A DNA stretch of 64,000 nucleotides from Amylostereum areolatum. Lineage: Eukaryota > Basidiomycota > Agaricomycetes > Russulales > Stereaceae. Shown piece by piece: positions 53,828 through 64,000 of the stretch. Under the pieces are notes generated by a model. The model was given only the letters and a program-made list of their open reading frames with translations. It made no database searches and was not told where the DNA came from. The stretch lies in contig SAXG01000093.1 in NCBI GenBank assembly GCA_012932865.1, positions 62,001-126,000 on the forward strand, given 5' to 3'. Position numbers and translations under genes: made by a program. Each line of letters starts with the position of its first letter. The first letter of the stretch is position 1.

Positions 53828-56119
53828 ATGGCTGCCCAGTGGATCCGCACCGACCCCCAACCCCCTCTCCCCGCCGAACTTGCCAACTGCACCGAAATCG
53901 GTGGAACATGGAACATCGTCATCGGCCAAACTGGCTCTCCCATCCAACACATGAATAATGGCACCGACGATGCCTGGCTCATGGAAGTAAATGGCCAATG
54001 GGTTGCCATCCCTGCCGTGCTTGTTGCTGCCCTCAACCTGCCACCCCCCACCGTCAATGTCACGGCCCCCCCCATCACCGTCAACCCCCCTGCGGTCACT
54101 GTTAGTGCCCCAGCCGCCGCCGCCGCCAGACCCCCCCGAAAGAAAGTCCACGCGAAAACTCCTGAAGGCTTCTCTGGGAAACGAGAGGACTTCAATGACT
54201 GGATGCGGTCGTGCGAGGAATACATGCGAGCCGCTGAGGATGACCTCGTGACGGACAAGGACAAAGTCCTCTTCATTCTCACTTACATGACGGGGGAGGC
54301 AGCACGCACCTGGAAGGCCGAGTATGAGGATGCACACTTGGCCAATGGAGCCATGGTCGCCTGGGTGGACTTCCACAAAGCACTCAAAGGGGCCTTCACC
54401 GACGTCAATGAGCAGCACCGTGCCGCAGTCGAAATGGACGGGTTCAAACAGACGAAGGGTACCACTGCCCATGAATACTTTGCCAAGTTCGAGCAACTCG
54501 CAAGGAAGGCAGGATATTCCACGGCGCAGGACCCTATCCACCTCATGCAGCTGCTCAAACACAACGTCTACTATCGGACCATCGACTCCATCTACGACAG
54601 CGGTCACGTTCCTCAGAAATATGAGGACCTCAAAGAGCGCATCATCCTGATCGACGGTCTGCGACAGGAGCGGGAGGACCTTAAGACCCAGCGCAGTGGA
54701 CCCGTGCAGAACCAAAAACCCAAAGGACAAGGATCATCCAATGGGCAACAAGGGGGGCAGGTCCCATGGCGCCGTGATGGAACCGGCACGGTGCACGGTG
54801 GCAAAGGCCAGCCGATGGACATCAACCGTGTCGACATCAAGGGGCGATGCTTCCGCTGCGGACAGAATGGCCACCAGGTGCAGGACTGCAGGGTGGACGT
54901 GAAGAACATCCGAGACATGTGGGGGAGGGACCGGTACACGGAACCACCAAAGCGGGAGGCTCGAGCACAGACGTTCGAGACGCCCACCGCCTGGGCTAGG
55001 AGCCTGTCGGCCGAAGATCGGAAAAGCAGTGATGGACGCGCTTCAAGCTCAGCCGAAGGTGGAGGAGAAGAAGGAGGGTTTTTGAGGGGGCTGACGATGT
55101 ACACGGCATCTGAAGCCCAAGTTTCTGTCTCTCGCTCATCTGGTTTTGTGGCGCCTCGGTGGCCTGGTTCTCGTTTACATATGCACATTGTTGATTCGGA
55201 CTGTACTACTACAGGGGATATCCCCATTATGACTTCTCTTACGGACTCTATCGGTACGGGCACGCGTCCCGTTGTTATTTTAGATACTCAGGCTTCGATT
55301 TGTGAGCCTTCGGCTTTGGATATGGCTTCGGTTTCGGCTTCAGTTTTGGATATGGCTTTGGATACGGACTCGGTTTTGGATATGGACCCTGTGAAGTCAG
55401 GGACAACGCCGTGCGATGGAAGGGGCACGGCGCCCAAATCATGTTATATGACACCTGGAACGGCTCAATGGACACTTCGTCGCTTAAGGGAAGACAAACC
55501 CGAAAGTGCGATTGCAATCCTTCGCATCTGGACACACCACCGACGCCGTGATGAGGCTACTTATGAAGCCATCAAGGAAATAACTGGCATGGGAGACGAG
55601 TTAGCATGTCAAGCTCTACTAGAGCTCGCCACTCCTATGCAGTTCATACGCTCCTCCAGCGCCAAGGAACAAACGGTCATTCCCACACAACTGGTGGTAG
55701 ATTCCAAGCGCATTGTCAAAGCTCTCGCACTCCTGGACAGTGGTTGCACTGGCTCGTGTATCAACACGAAGTTTGTGCAGGAAAATCACATCCCCACGCG
55801 ACGGACTGCTCGCCCAATCCCAGTACGAAATGCAGACGGCACTCTCAACACAGGAGGTCCCATCACGGAATATGTCACACTTCGCCTAAATATTCAAGAC
55901 CATGAAGAAAACATTGACCTGGCGGTCTCCAATCTAGGAGATACGGACCTTTTCATTGGACATGAGTGGCTAAAGAAGCACAACCCTCACATCGACTGGA
56001 AATCCGGGTCAATTGAATTCGACCGATGCCCTATCAGCTGCTCTCGTCCCCCTCCCCTCCTCAATATCGATGATGATGAAGAGGAGGAGGAAGAGCCAGT
56101 CCACATGGAAAAGGACTGA
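53828..56119 (+). pseudogene. gag: Gag of copy 2, fused by a 1-bp insertion to the start of pol
   Basis: Gag is collinear with copy 1 (zinc knuckle CFRCGQNGHQVQDC) up to about 55027. An extra A there (AAAAGCAGTG against AAAAGCGTG) moves the reading frame to that of pol, so the gag stop and frameshift site are bypassed after some 20 altered residues. The frame then runs through protease (LLDSGCTGSCIN) to a TGA at 56117-56119 made by the next insertion. A Gag-protease fusion of 763 aa could be made, without polymerase. Confidence 0.85.
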
Positions 56120-59100
56120 GCAGCTGTTTGCCTTCGACTGGGATGGCTACAAAGCGACATACCACATCCGGACCCATGCATCGGACATTGCAATTGAAGA
56201 GCACGCTAAGAAAAAGGAACAGACCTTCTCTGAGCGAGTCCCAACGGCGTACCACGAATTCAAGGACATCTTTGACAAAGACGACTTCGACAAGCTCCCT
56301 GAGCGACGCCCATGGGACCACGCCATTGAGCTCACTCCTAACTTCAAACCGGTCGATTGCAAAGTTTACCCCCTCACATTGGACGAGCAGAAGCAACTGG
56401 ACTGCCTTTTTGGAAGAGAACCTGAGATCTGGCCGGATCCAACCGTCCAAATCACCCATGGCCTCCCCATTCTTCTTCATCAAGAAAAAAGACTGGCTCG
56501 CTACGTCCTGTGCAGGACCTATCGAAAGCTCAATGAGATGACAATAAAGAACCGTTACCCGCTCCCGCTCATCCAAGAGTTGGTTGACAAGCTTAAGGGA
56601 GCACGGCACTTTACCAAGCTCGATGTCCGATGGGGGTACAACAATGTTCGGATTAAAGAAGGGGACGAGTGGAAAGCTGCAGTTCCGCACGAACAAAGGT
56701 CTCTACGAGCCTACGGTCATGTTCTTTGGACTCACCAACTCCCCGTCTACGTTCCAAGCCATGATGAATGACCTGTTCAAAGACTTGATCCATCAAGGAG
56801 TCGTGGTCAGTCTATTTGGACGACATCCTCATCTTCACACATACGCTAGAAGAACATCATCGGATAGTCAAGGAGGTCCTTCGGATCCTGCGAGAAAACA
56901 AACTCTATCTGAAGCCAGAAAAGTGCGAGTTTGAGAAGGCAGAAATCGAATACCTGGGCATGATTGTCGGCGGAGGAAGGGTTCAGCATGGATCCAGCAA
57001 AGGTCGCGGCAATCACCAATTGGCCAGCCCCCAAAACGAAGAAACAACTTCAATCGTTTTTGGGCTTTTGCAACTTCTACCGTCGCTTTATCAAGGACTT
57101 CAGTGGCATTGCTCACCCAATGACTAAACTCACTGGGAAGACGGAATGGGTCTGGGACACCCCACAGCAGGAGGCTTTTGAGGAACTCAAGCGACGTATA
57201 ACATCGCAGCCAGTTCTAGCAATCCCTACAGACGATGGGCAGTTCCGTGTCGAGGCGGACTCCTCTGACTATGCCACGGGCGCGGTACTTTCGCAACAAC
57301 AGGATAATGGCAAATGGCACCCGGTCGCCTTCCTCTCAAAGTCCCTCAGCGAAGCTGAGAGGAACTATGAGATTTATGACAAGGAATTACTGGCTATCAT
57401 GACGGCGCTAGAGGAATGGAGACAATACCTCATGGGGGCACGACAGGAGTTTGAAATCTGGTCGGATCATCGCAATCTCACGTACTTCCGCAAGGCGCAG
57501 AAGCTAAATCGGAGACAAGCACGATGGTTAACGGAGCTACAAGAGTATAATTGTACGCTACTCCACAAGCCTGGCAAAACAATGGGTAAACCCGATGCTA
57601 TTTCCCGACTAGCGGGCCTTGAGAAGGGGGAGAAAGACAATGAAAACATTGTCCTCCTGAAACCAGAACTCTTTCGCGCCCTCAACCATGCAGGAATTAT
57701 AACCAATTGGACCTGACAATGTCTTCATTGAGCGGATTCAGGAGGCTACCTTACTCCGAGACCATGCAGTAGAACGCGCCTTAGCACTCAAAGTGAAGGG
57801 ATGGCTGGAACACGCAGATGGAACGATCACCTGGCAACACAGACTCTATGTCCCAAGAGACAAAGGACTCCGTGCAGACATCATCCAAGCTCATCATGAC
57901 GGCCCGCTTGTCGGTCATCCAGGACGATACAAGACCCATGAGCTCATCACGCGCAACTACTGGTGGCCTGCCATTAGAGACGATGTCCGGAAATATGTTG
58001 AAGGATGTGAGACCTGCCAACGTACCAAGATTAGACATGATCGCATTGCCGCTCCACTCCACCCACATGACCCGCCACAAGCGCCTTGGGAGCATGTATC
58101 CATCGACTTTGTCATGCCGCTCCCAGTCTCAGATGGAAAAGACGCCATCTGCAATGTGAACTGCATGGGTACCAAGCAGGTTGTATTCTGGGCCACGACC
58201 AAAGACCTAACGGAGGACGAACTCGCCTTCGAGTACCTACGCGAGGTGGTCCCCCATCATGGAATTCCTAGAAAGATCGTCAGCGACCGTGGCAGCGTGT
58301 TTGTCTCCAAATTCACCATGGCATTGTTCCAACTGTTAGGCATTGAAGGGAACCCGTCCACGGCGTATCACCCTCAGATGGACGGACAGACCGAACGCTC
58401 CAACATGACCATGGAAAACTACCTTCGTATCTTCGTCAATCAACGACAGGACAATTGGACACGTTACCTCCCACTTGCCATGACTGCGCTCAACAACATG
58501 GTCCATAGTTCGATTGGGATGTCTCCCAACTTTGCCAACTATGGTCGGGAACTCTACTTGGGGACAAACCCTCGACGTGAAACAGACAACCCATCGGCGA
58601 ACGAGTTTGCACAACGCATGCGAGACATCTATGAGGAAGCCCGCTCTGCGCTAAAGGCAGCACAGGACGATCAAAAGCGCTTTTACGATCGCAAGAAGGA
58701 CGAACCAATAGATTACAAAATTGGCGACTTCGTCTGGCTGGAAGCCAAGACCAGAGATGGCCAAACCGTAATCAAAACGGCACGTCCTATGCAAAAGCTA
58801 GATGACAAGCGCTTTGGTCCTTTCGAAATCCTGGAGAAAGTCGGAGCATCGGCTTACAAGCTTCGCCTCCCTACATCCTGGTCACGAAAACATCCAGTCT
58901 TCAACGAGTCCCTCCTATCTCCACACAACGGTCCCGCCTTTGACAATCAGAAAGCACCTACACCTCCACCGCCAGAGTTAGTCCAAGGAGAGGAAGTCTA
59001 TGAGGTCGAAAAGATTATAGACTCCAAAAAGGTTGGTCGCGGCTTCAAGTACCTCGTCACATGGAAAGGCTACCCAGACAATGACAATACTTGGGAGCCT

Positions 59101-59265
59101 CTCACCAATCTCCAGAATGCCAAGAAACGCATTGACGACTTCCACCGTGAACATCCGGGTGCCCCGAAACCTGCACGCCTTAATCGTTGGAAACTCCTGT
59201 CGGAGGAAGAAACTGGATCTGATTACGACGAGGACGTCGAATCTAAGGAAGGGGTGATGTCATGA
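56120..59265 (+). pseudogene. pol: Pol of copy 2 (RT to chromodomain), multiply frameshifted
   Basis: Compared with copy 1, single extra bases near 56117, 56403, 56494, 56518, 56682, 56809, 56985 and 57707 each change frame, so RT is in several pieces ([45 protein letters not shown]). Integrase and chromodomain (57793-59265) remain one open frame of 490 codons. It cannot yield an active polymerase. Confidence 0.9.
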
Positions 59266-59715
59266 ACGGTCTATAATTTTCTTTTTACTTTACATCGGTT
59301 ACACGCTTTAGGACTTATCGACTTATCACCGGTCCGGCTCCACCTTGGCCCGGACCCGGCTCATCTATATCCCGCCCGGACCCACGTGACTCATCTCGGT
59401 CCGGGTCTGACTCCTTTCTCTTGACTCATGCTGTACGATACTGACTCATGCTGTGCTCTTTTACATACGACTGCTTACTTATACTTGGTCTGCTTACTGA
59501 TCGCCGTGTATTGGTTGCTTACCTAAGTCTCTCTCCTCTTGTGTATATAAGGCTCGCTCTCGCTGTACATATTCCTTATCTCGAGCTAGTCAATTCTACC
59601 GACTTTGCTTGCTTTCCCTCGTCTGTCGCCGTGTCCGATCGGCTCCCCTCTGTCGTCCTCATCTTCTAGTCAGCTGTGTCGTAACTTGGTGCTGTCGCAC
59701 TAGTCGTTGCTGACA
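59258..59715 (+). repeat. 3' LTR of Gypsy copy 2, chimeric
   Basis: 458 bp. The first 350 or so bases match the other family-1 LTRs, while the last 100 carry about seven differences and one insertion (for example CCCTCGTC, GTGTCCGATC, CATCTTCTAGTCAGCTGTG). This block of differences and the missing target duplication point to recombination within the LTR. Confidence 0.9.
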
Positions 59716-59778
59716 TTCGGAAGACGCTCGTCGGCAGCGGCTGACCTTGCTCACGTACACAGCAACGCCCGCACACGT

Positions 59779-60003
59779 TTAGAATCCGCACGGAAAATAA
59801 TCGTCCTGCAAATGGGTAGCCTCCTCCCGTTCCCCTGCTCTTTCCTCTGCGGTATCAACACGATCTGACTCCAAAGTTGGTGCAATACTTAGACTTAAAG
59901 GAGCTGATCGTCGATTCGACGTACCAACGTCGCAGAGGCCGTATGGAGTGGCGAGGACAGCCACAAGAAATGAGAAAGTATAGAGCATCATGAAGCAGCG
60001 CAT
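59779..60003 (-). CDS. Small secreted peptide 1
   Basis: Open as one 74-codon frame, or spliced (60003-59925 and 59864-59779, intron GTACGT..GTCAG) to 54 aa. Begins with a signal peptide (MRCFMMLYTFSFLVAVLATP). In the spliced form a short charged segment follows (DRVDTAEERAGEREEA) and then the tail DDYFPCGF. Paralogous to the next gene in leader, intron position and phase, and in the (A/D)ER-rich segment after the intron. Function unknown. Confidence 0.55.
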   Translation of the reverse strand: MRCFMMLYTFSFLVAVLATPYGLCDVGTSNRRSAPLSLSIAPTLESDRVDTAEERAGEREEATHLQDDYFPCGF

Positions 60004-60366
60004 ATTCGAGTGCTTATTCTGAAACGGTATGTGGCGGGATGGGAAGAGCGATCCCTGATATCTTCTCCCTTCCCATATAAGTAGCTTGCAAGGTATTCAA
60101 GGAGCAACCGAACAATGATACAAAAGCATCGCACATTGACAGACTACAGTTGTGGAAAAAACGATGATTGATCCTCCTGCCGCAGCCTCGTCATGCTCTG
60201 ATACACCTCCACAACACCGCCCTCTTTCTACATCTTGAAACGTTCTGTTAAAAGAGCCTCAATCACTCAGCTACCGATGGACGTCCGACAAAGGTGGTCG
60301 AGCTTACTAGGAGAGATGGGTAACCTGGAGTCAGAAACCGGCCTTGATCTCAAGGTAAAGGACCTT

Positions 60367-60613
60367 CTAGATACAACTCCGCTCCGGCCTCGGTGGACAT
60401 TCGCCGGAGGGCGGCGAACGGGCGACATTCGTCCAGTCCTCAGCTCTTTTCTCCGCAACTATAGCAGCTCGTTCTGGCGGGTAGTCAGTGCATTTTACTC
60501 TGCGGGGTCGAAGCATGATTAAATGCCATACCGGCGGGGTAGAGTATCGGAATGGCAAGGATATTGGCGACAAGGAGCGAGAAGACGTAGGGTAGAGTCA
60601 TGAAACCGCGCAT
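60367..60613 (-). CDS. Small secreted peptide 2
   Basis: Exons 60613-60532 and 60473-60367, 62 aa. The intron is GTATGG..CGCCAG with a CTGAC branch site, phase 1 like its paralog. Leader MRGFMTLPYVFSLLVANILA, then AERAAIVAEKRAEDWTNVAR containing a KR dibasic site, and a Cys/Pro-rich end (SGECPPRPERSCI). The ATG lies only 27 bp from a MITE, which therefore occupies the promoter. It is not a pheromone precursor: there is no CaaX box. Function unknown. Confidence 0.55.
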
Positions 60614-60639
60614 ACTGTAATTTGTCTTAGGTGGTGTGC

Positions 60640-61236
60640 TAAGATAGCGGACACTAGGAACCGGCATGGGTTATGTAAGCGGCTAACCCTAGGGTTTAGA
60701 TCACGTGACTGGCCAAATCTGGGGAGGTCCCCGACCCGGCCGACCCAACCTTGTTCAAGAGGGGTGTTCTGAGGCAGAGGATACATACCATGATGGTGAT
60801 ACTACATGAGCTTTATAAATCTACACCTTCTATACATATGAGAACAGTAATTATCAAAACAGCTCTGCTGTATGGGCAAGGGAGCCTACTTCGGGGGCTG
60901 GGTAGTCGCCGGTCCGGTCACGTGACCTAACCCTAACCCTGGGCGCTTGGGACAAATCTCGAGGGTCGAAAATTTGAAAATTACATATCCGGGCTCAGAA
61001 AGCATTAAAAACATGTTTGGGACCTAGATACGGAAAAAACCTTGCAAGGTCTACTGTGCTCTCAGTTCACAATATTTTTTCGAAAGGGGCAATACATTCA
61101 GAAGATACTGCATGCATCTACATTTCCTAGAGCCCCAATAGAGAAAAGAGTAACATGCCGGAGAGGAGTAGCGGGAGGGAGGTGGAGGTTGGGCTGCTTA
61201 CATAACCCGTGCCGGTTCCTGGTGTCCGCTATCTTA
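60640..61236. mobile_element. MITE with TA ends (Tc1/mariner-like) and telomere-like motifs
   Basis: 597 bp. 60640-60680 and the reverse complement of 61196-61236 agree at 39 of 41 positions, starting TAAGATAGCGGACAC, with TA at each outer edge as for Tc1/mariner insertions. Internal motifs include AACCCTAGGGTTTAG near 60685 and CCTAACCCTAACCCT near 60927, plus a CACGTGAC in both halves. No transposase. Short ORFs that run through both ends share LHNPCRFLVSAIL only because the ends are repeats. Confidence 0.85.
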
Positions 61237-62020
61237 TGGAGGTGTGGCGAGCGAACTCTGATAGTCCGTTAGCCCTCGTGAAAGGGCCTTTATAGGGCCT
61301 CGGGAACCATCAACTTGAAGGCACTCAAGAGTCGCATGGGCCACGAAACTCAAGTTGCGGCGGCACCAACACTTATCTAAATGCTCCCACGTCTTCAGCA
61401 CGTCAAGTTTCCATCTGCTTTCCCCAACAGAAGTTGAAAGATTGCTGCATTGCCAAGCACCAGGCAAGCAGTGCATTCACTATGTTCGGTCGTGGAACAG
61501 CATCAGGTCTTACCACATTAAGGACTTTCAATGGAAAGTAACTTGACTCTTGACACTGGCTCTGATCTATCCGCGAAATTCGGACCGCCTATACGCACAG
61601 TCATTGCCATCGCCACATCCGGGTCGACTCTCTATGTATATAGTATAAGTAATTCTCTGGACTCCCGCAACCTTTCTGATCAGGCTAACAAGCCACTGAC
61701 GCTTTGGAGATATTTATAGCATTGTCAAACCAAAAAGTACACGCATTTCCCCCTCATGTTCGTAATGCCATAAATTTCCGCCTTTTCACCGTGTGTGGCT
61801 GACAAGATAACATCACGGTAGCAAACTTGCTTACACTTACTTTGGTGTAACTTTGAACATTTGAACCCATGGGAACCGGGTATAACCCCGGGTAAACCAG
61901 AACGACGGGAGACTAGGACTCGGAACCAGGCTGCAATGGAATCTTGCCCCCGCTCCTAAGTTGAGTCCCACGGGGACCTTCACCGTTTCAATTCACACCG
62001 CTCGCAACGCCAGCTTGCTC
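61237..62020. other. Intergenic, promoter side of the UstYa-like gene
   Basis: No supported gene. The frame of the next gene is open upstream of its ATG but only from a TTG. Confidence 0.45.
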
Positions 62021-62800
62021 ATGGTCAATCCGAAGAATACCACGAAGGCCCCTGTGGTCGTCTGTATCGCTCTCTTCCTCCTCCTCTGCGGGGATCTAGC
62101 AGTAACCTATCGCATCGTCCGCCGACTACTGCTTGCCAAACGTGCCAGCCACATCACCAAAGGCGACTGGTGTACGTTCCCCACTCCTCATATCTCCCCA
62201 CTGTCTCTTACGTCCCAGCTGAAACGACGCCCAGCCTACATCGGACATGACTACCCGACATGGTACGAAATTGACGTGCCCGCGGCCGAGCTGACGTTTG
62301 AGGAGAGCGTGCACTACCCCATGGAAGGCCCCGTCACCGACGCCGAATGGCGCCTGACGCAGCCTCAGACGCACTACGGGTACGTCCGCCTCGGGCCCGA
62401 CAGGCGCACCTTCGCTGTGGCAATGTTCCACGAGCTGCACTGCGTCAACACCTTCCGCAAGGCGCTTCTCATGCCCGCCGCGCGCGAGGAGAACCTCCAC
62501 CACGTCCAGCACTGCCTCAACTATCTCCGGCAGCTGTTCCTGTGTGCGGCCGACGCCACCCTTGAGCCGGGCGACTTCGCGAAACGGGAGTACTATCGCG
62601 GGGCACCCGGGATGGAAGGCGTAATCGGAGAATGGGGCGCGACCCGTGAGTGCAGAGATTGGAGTGTGATCATCAACGCGGCGGAGGAGAACTATGTGGA
62701 TTGGAGGGAGTTTCTCGCCGCCAACAGGAGCCATGTGAGTGCGTCTTGCATCGATCAGCCTCAATCGTGCTCACGATTGGTCCAGAAGGTCGACCATTGA
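62021..62800 (+). CDS. UstYa-like (DUF3328) oxidase
   Basis: Exons 62021-62171, 62235-62734 and 62786-62800 give 221 aa; reading through the last intron gives a similar C-terminus. ATG 62021 (MVNPKNTTKAP) starts just before a single membrane segment (VVVCIALFLLLCGDLAVTY). After the intron YIGHDYPTWYEIDVP and AELTFEESVHYPMEG follow, then the paired motifs HELHC and HHVQHCLNYLRQ, which define the family and probably bind the metal. UstYa proteins oxidise or cyclise peptide precursors or other metabolites in fungal pathways. Convergent with the GNAT gene, 80 bp apart. Confidence 0.85.
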   Translation: MVNPKNTTKAPVVVCIALFLLLCGDLAVTYRIVRRLLLAKRASHITKGDWCTFPTPHISPLSLTSQLKRRPAYIGHDYPTWYEIDVPAAELTFEESVHYPMEGPVTDAEWRLTQPQTHYGYVRLGPDRRTFAVAMFHELHCVNTFRKALLMPAAREENLHHVQHCLNYLRQLFLCAADATLEPGDFAKREYYRGAPGMEGVIGEWGATRECRDWSVIINAAEENYVDWREFLAANRSHVSASCIDQPQSCSRLVQKVDH

Positions 62801-62880
62801 CGGAAACGATGAAATGTATTTCACTCGATAGTTCAGTGTACACTACAATAATGTTGGACCGCGTTCGTTCACGAAAGACC

Positions 62881-63828
62881 TCAGTTCTCGATCGCCAACA
62901 CCCACATATCAAATCCCCCCGTGAGACTGTCGTACGGCTCGGGCCCCAGCTTCTGCGCAAACTCCCAGCTCTCGTAGATCGGGACCTAGTATGCGAAAGC
63001 GTCAACATTGAACGAAGGTGGGAGGAGCTGGTGCACGTACATTCCATTGTTCTTCCGTTTCGACTGTAACCATTTTCCCCTCTGCTTTAGCCTACGTGAT
63101 GCGCAACTTTCAGCCACGGTTGATGCAATGGAATGGAAGCACACGATGACGTACGCGAGAGGAGACGGCCTTTACGAGTGCAGATGCAAGGCCCTTGCGT
63201 TGATATTTGGGAACAGTGCCGATCAGCTGTAGATTCCACGCAGCAACCTTGACTCCCTCCCCGACGGCTTTGGTGGTGTCGACGTTGTACTTCGGTAGGA
63301 ACTACGCAGAAATATACGCGTGAGCGAGGTGAGTGTGGGTGAAGCCGGATACAACGCACGTATTCCATCCACCATTTCGCCAACTCAGGACTGAAGCTCT
63401 CGAACAAATCGTTGAAGCCGGCCTCGCCTTGGTCCGGTCTGACAGAAGGTTTCGGAAGTCAAACACCCTCTCGCAAGATGGAGAAACGATTTGACGTACG
63501 TATCGAGCAGGTCGCGACCGGGGACAAACCAGAGCGCGACGGACGCGTAGTCCGTATCGCCATAGCCTGCGACCCATATTTCGCCCGCGATCGCGGCGGC
63601 GGCGGTCGCGCGTTCGAACGCGAAGATCTGGGACTTGTCTCCGCCCACGCAGGAGAGGGTGAACTGATCGGTGTCGAACGCGGCCGCGAGCGTGCGCGCG
63701 ACCTTGTCAAGCTCTTCCTCTGCGCGGTTGTGTGAGTCGTGAGGCGACGGCAATGCCAGGCGAAGGCGCAAGCGCAGGTGTTACGTACTGGTCGGATTCA
63801 CGATCTGGCGGACTGTGATCTGGGACAT
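62881..63828 (-). CDS. GNAT-family N-acetyltransferase, 213 aa
   Basis: Exons 63828-63789, 63719-63500, 63438-63360, 63301-63155, 63091-63041 and 62985-62881 total 642 nt (214 codons), all GT..AG. Starts MSQITVRQIVNPTS. EELDKVARTLAAAF opens the domain, GEIWVAGYGDTDYASVALWF is the central sheet, and LQLIGTVPKYQRKGLASALVKAV is motif A with the Q/R-x-x-G-x-A acetyl-CoA loop. C-terminal VPIYESWEFAQKLG and MWVLAIEN. Transfers an acetyl group to an amine; substrate unknown. The basidiomycete versions are often annotated only as GNAT domain proteins. Confidence 0.85.
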
Positions 63829-64000
63829 GGTCGAGAGGTGAGCGGCCTGCGCTGGGGGAACGGAAAAAGGCCTATGTAAGTAGGAGTACTCACCTTGCGC
63901 CCTACTACAATACAAGGGGTCCAGTCACTTCGGGGAATCGGAGGTCGAGGAAAGCTTGCTCTGTGGGAAACATCTGACGAGATGCTTGCAAACAGCCACG

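Larger units (their letters stand above)
52192..59715 (+). mobile_element. Ty3/Gypsy chromovirus, copy 2 (family 1), inactivated
   Basis: 7524 bp, roughly 98% or more identical to copy 1 by eye. The flanks differ: AGAAT before the 5' LTR (52187-52191), TTCGG after the 3' LTR. So there is no target-site duplication. Nine single-base insertions separate its internal region from copy 1 between 55028 and 57707, and one A is missing near 53072. Pol is broken. It truncates a kinase gene on its left. Confidence 0.93.

Noticed and set aside
60367..60613. Mating pheromone precursor
   Set aside because: It has a signal peptide and ends SCI without a CaaX prenylation box. Fungal lipopeptide pheromone precursors lack signal peptides and end in CaaX.
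60685..60945. Telomeric TTAGGG-type repeats as a sign of a chromosome end
   Set aside because: Only two to three units, embedded in a MITE with defined ends, with genes on both sides.
1..64000. CRISPR arrays, rRNA, tRNA
   Set aside because: No regularly spaced short repeats with unique spacers, no rRNA-like conserved stretches and no cloverleaf with intact A/B boxes were seen. A covariance-model scan would be needed to exclude a degenerate tRNA.

Overview
The window looks like nuclear DNA of a filamentous basidiomycete (Agaricomycetes). The grounds are genes split by many 48-60 nt GT..AG introns, chromodomain Ty3/Gypsy (chromovirus) retrotransposons, a KDZ-type transposase with a CxC2-like cysteine cluster, a Tnp2/CACTA transposase, a basidiomycete-type protein kinase fragment and a UstYa-like (DUF3328) oxidase. 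I saw no rRNA, tRNA or CRISPR array. Most of the window is transposable elements nested in one another or in host-like genes. All coordinates were worked out by eye; splice sites may be off by a base.

Layout. 0.9-15 kb: four head-to-tail minus-strand genes of unknown function. The last (815 codons when read through) is split by Gypsy copy 1 (5155-12669, TSD ACGCG), whose gag and 1391-codon pol are intact. 15.5-16 kb: a Tourist/Harbinger-like MITE. 16.7-28.2 kb: a small gene and a KDZ transposase gene (1119 aa if read through), split by a second Gypsy family (17625-24725, minus, TSD ACAAA, identical LTRs, frameshifted pol). 28.5-40 kb: host-like DNA with a small 122-aa gene, minisatellites, three genes of one unnamed repeated-domain family (one carries a hAT-like MITE exactly at a splice donor), and an MFS transporter. 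40116-47319: a complete CACTA element with an intact 1041-codon Tnp2 transposase, an accessory gene and perhaps a third gene. 47.9-49.3 kb: a secreted amidohydrolase. 51.2-52.2 kb: a kinase gene whose N-lobe is cut off by Gypsy copy 2 (52192-59715, no TSD, pol broken by single-base insertions). 59.8-63.8 kb: two paralogous small secreted peptides, a TA-flanked MITE, a UstYa-like oxidase and a GNAT acetyltransferase.

How parts work together. In both Gypsy families a 10-nt stretch in the LTR, 34 nt downstream of TATATAA, is complementary to a site 2 nt inside the 5' LTR. This is the layout expected for Tf1-like self-primed reverse transcription. Family 1 also carries an ORF upstream of gag that ends in two VIDLT (SUMO-interaction-like) motifs and a single in-frame stop, followed by an open frame into gag, and then a G-GGT-TTT slippery site at the gag stop. 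The peptide/UstYa/GNAT group at the right end is a speculative secreted-peptide modification locus.
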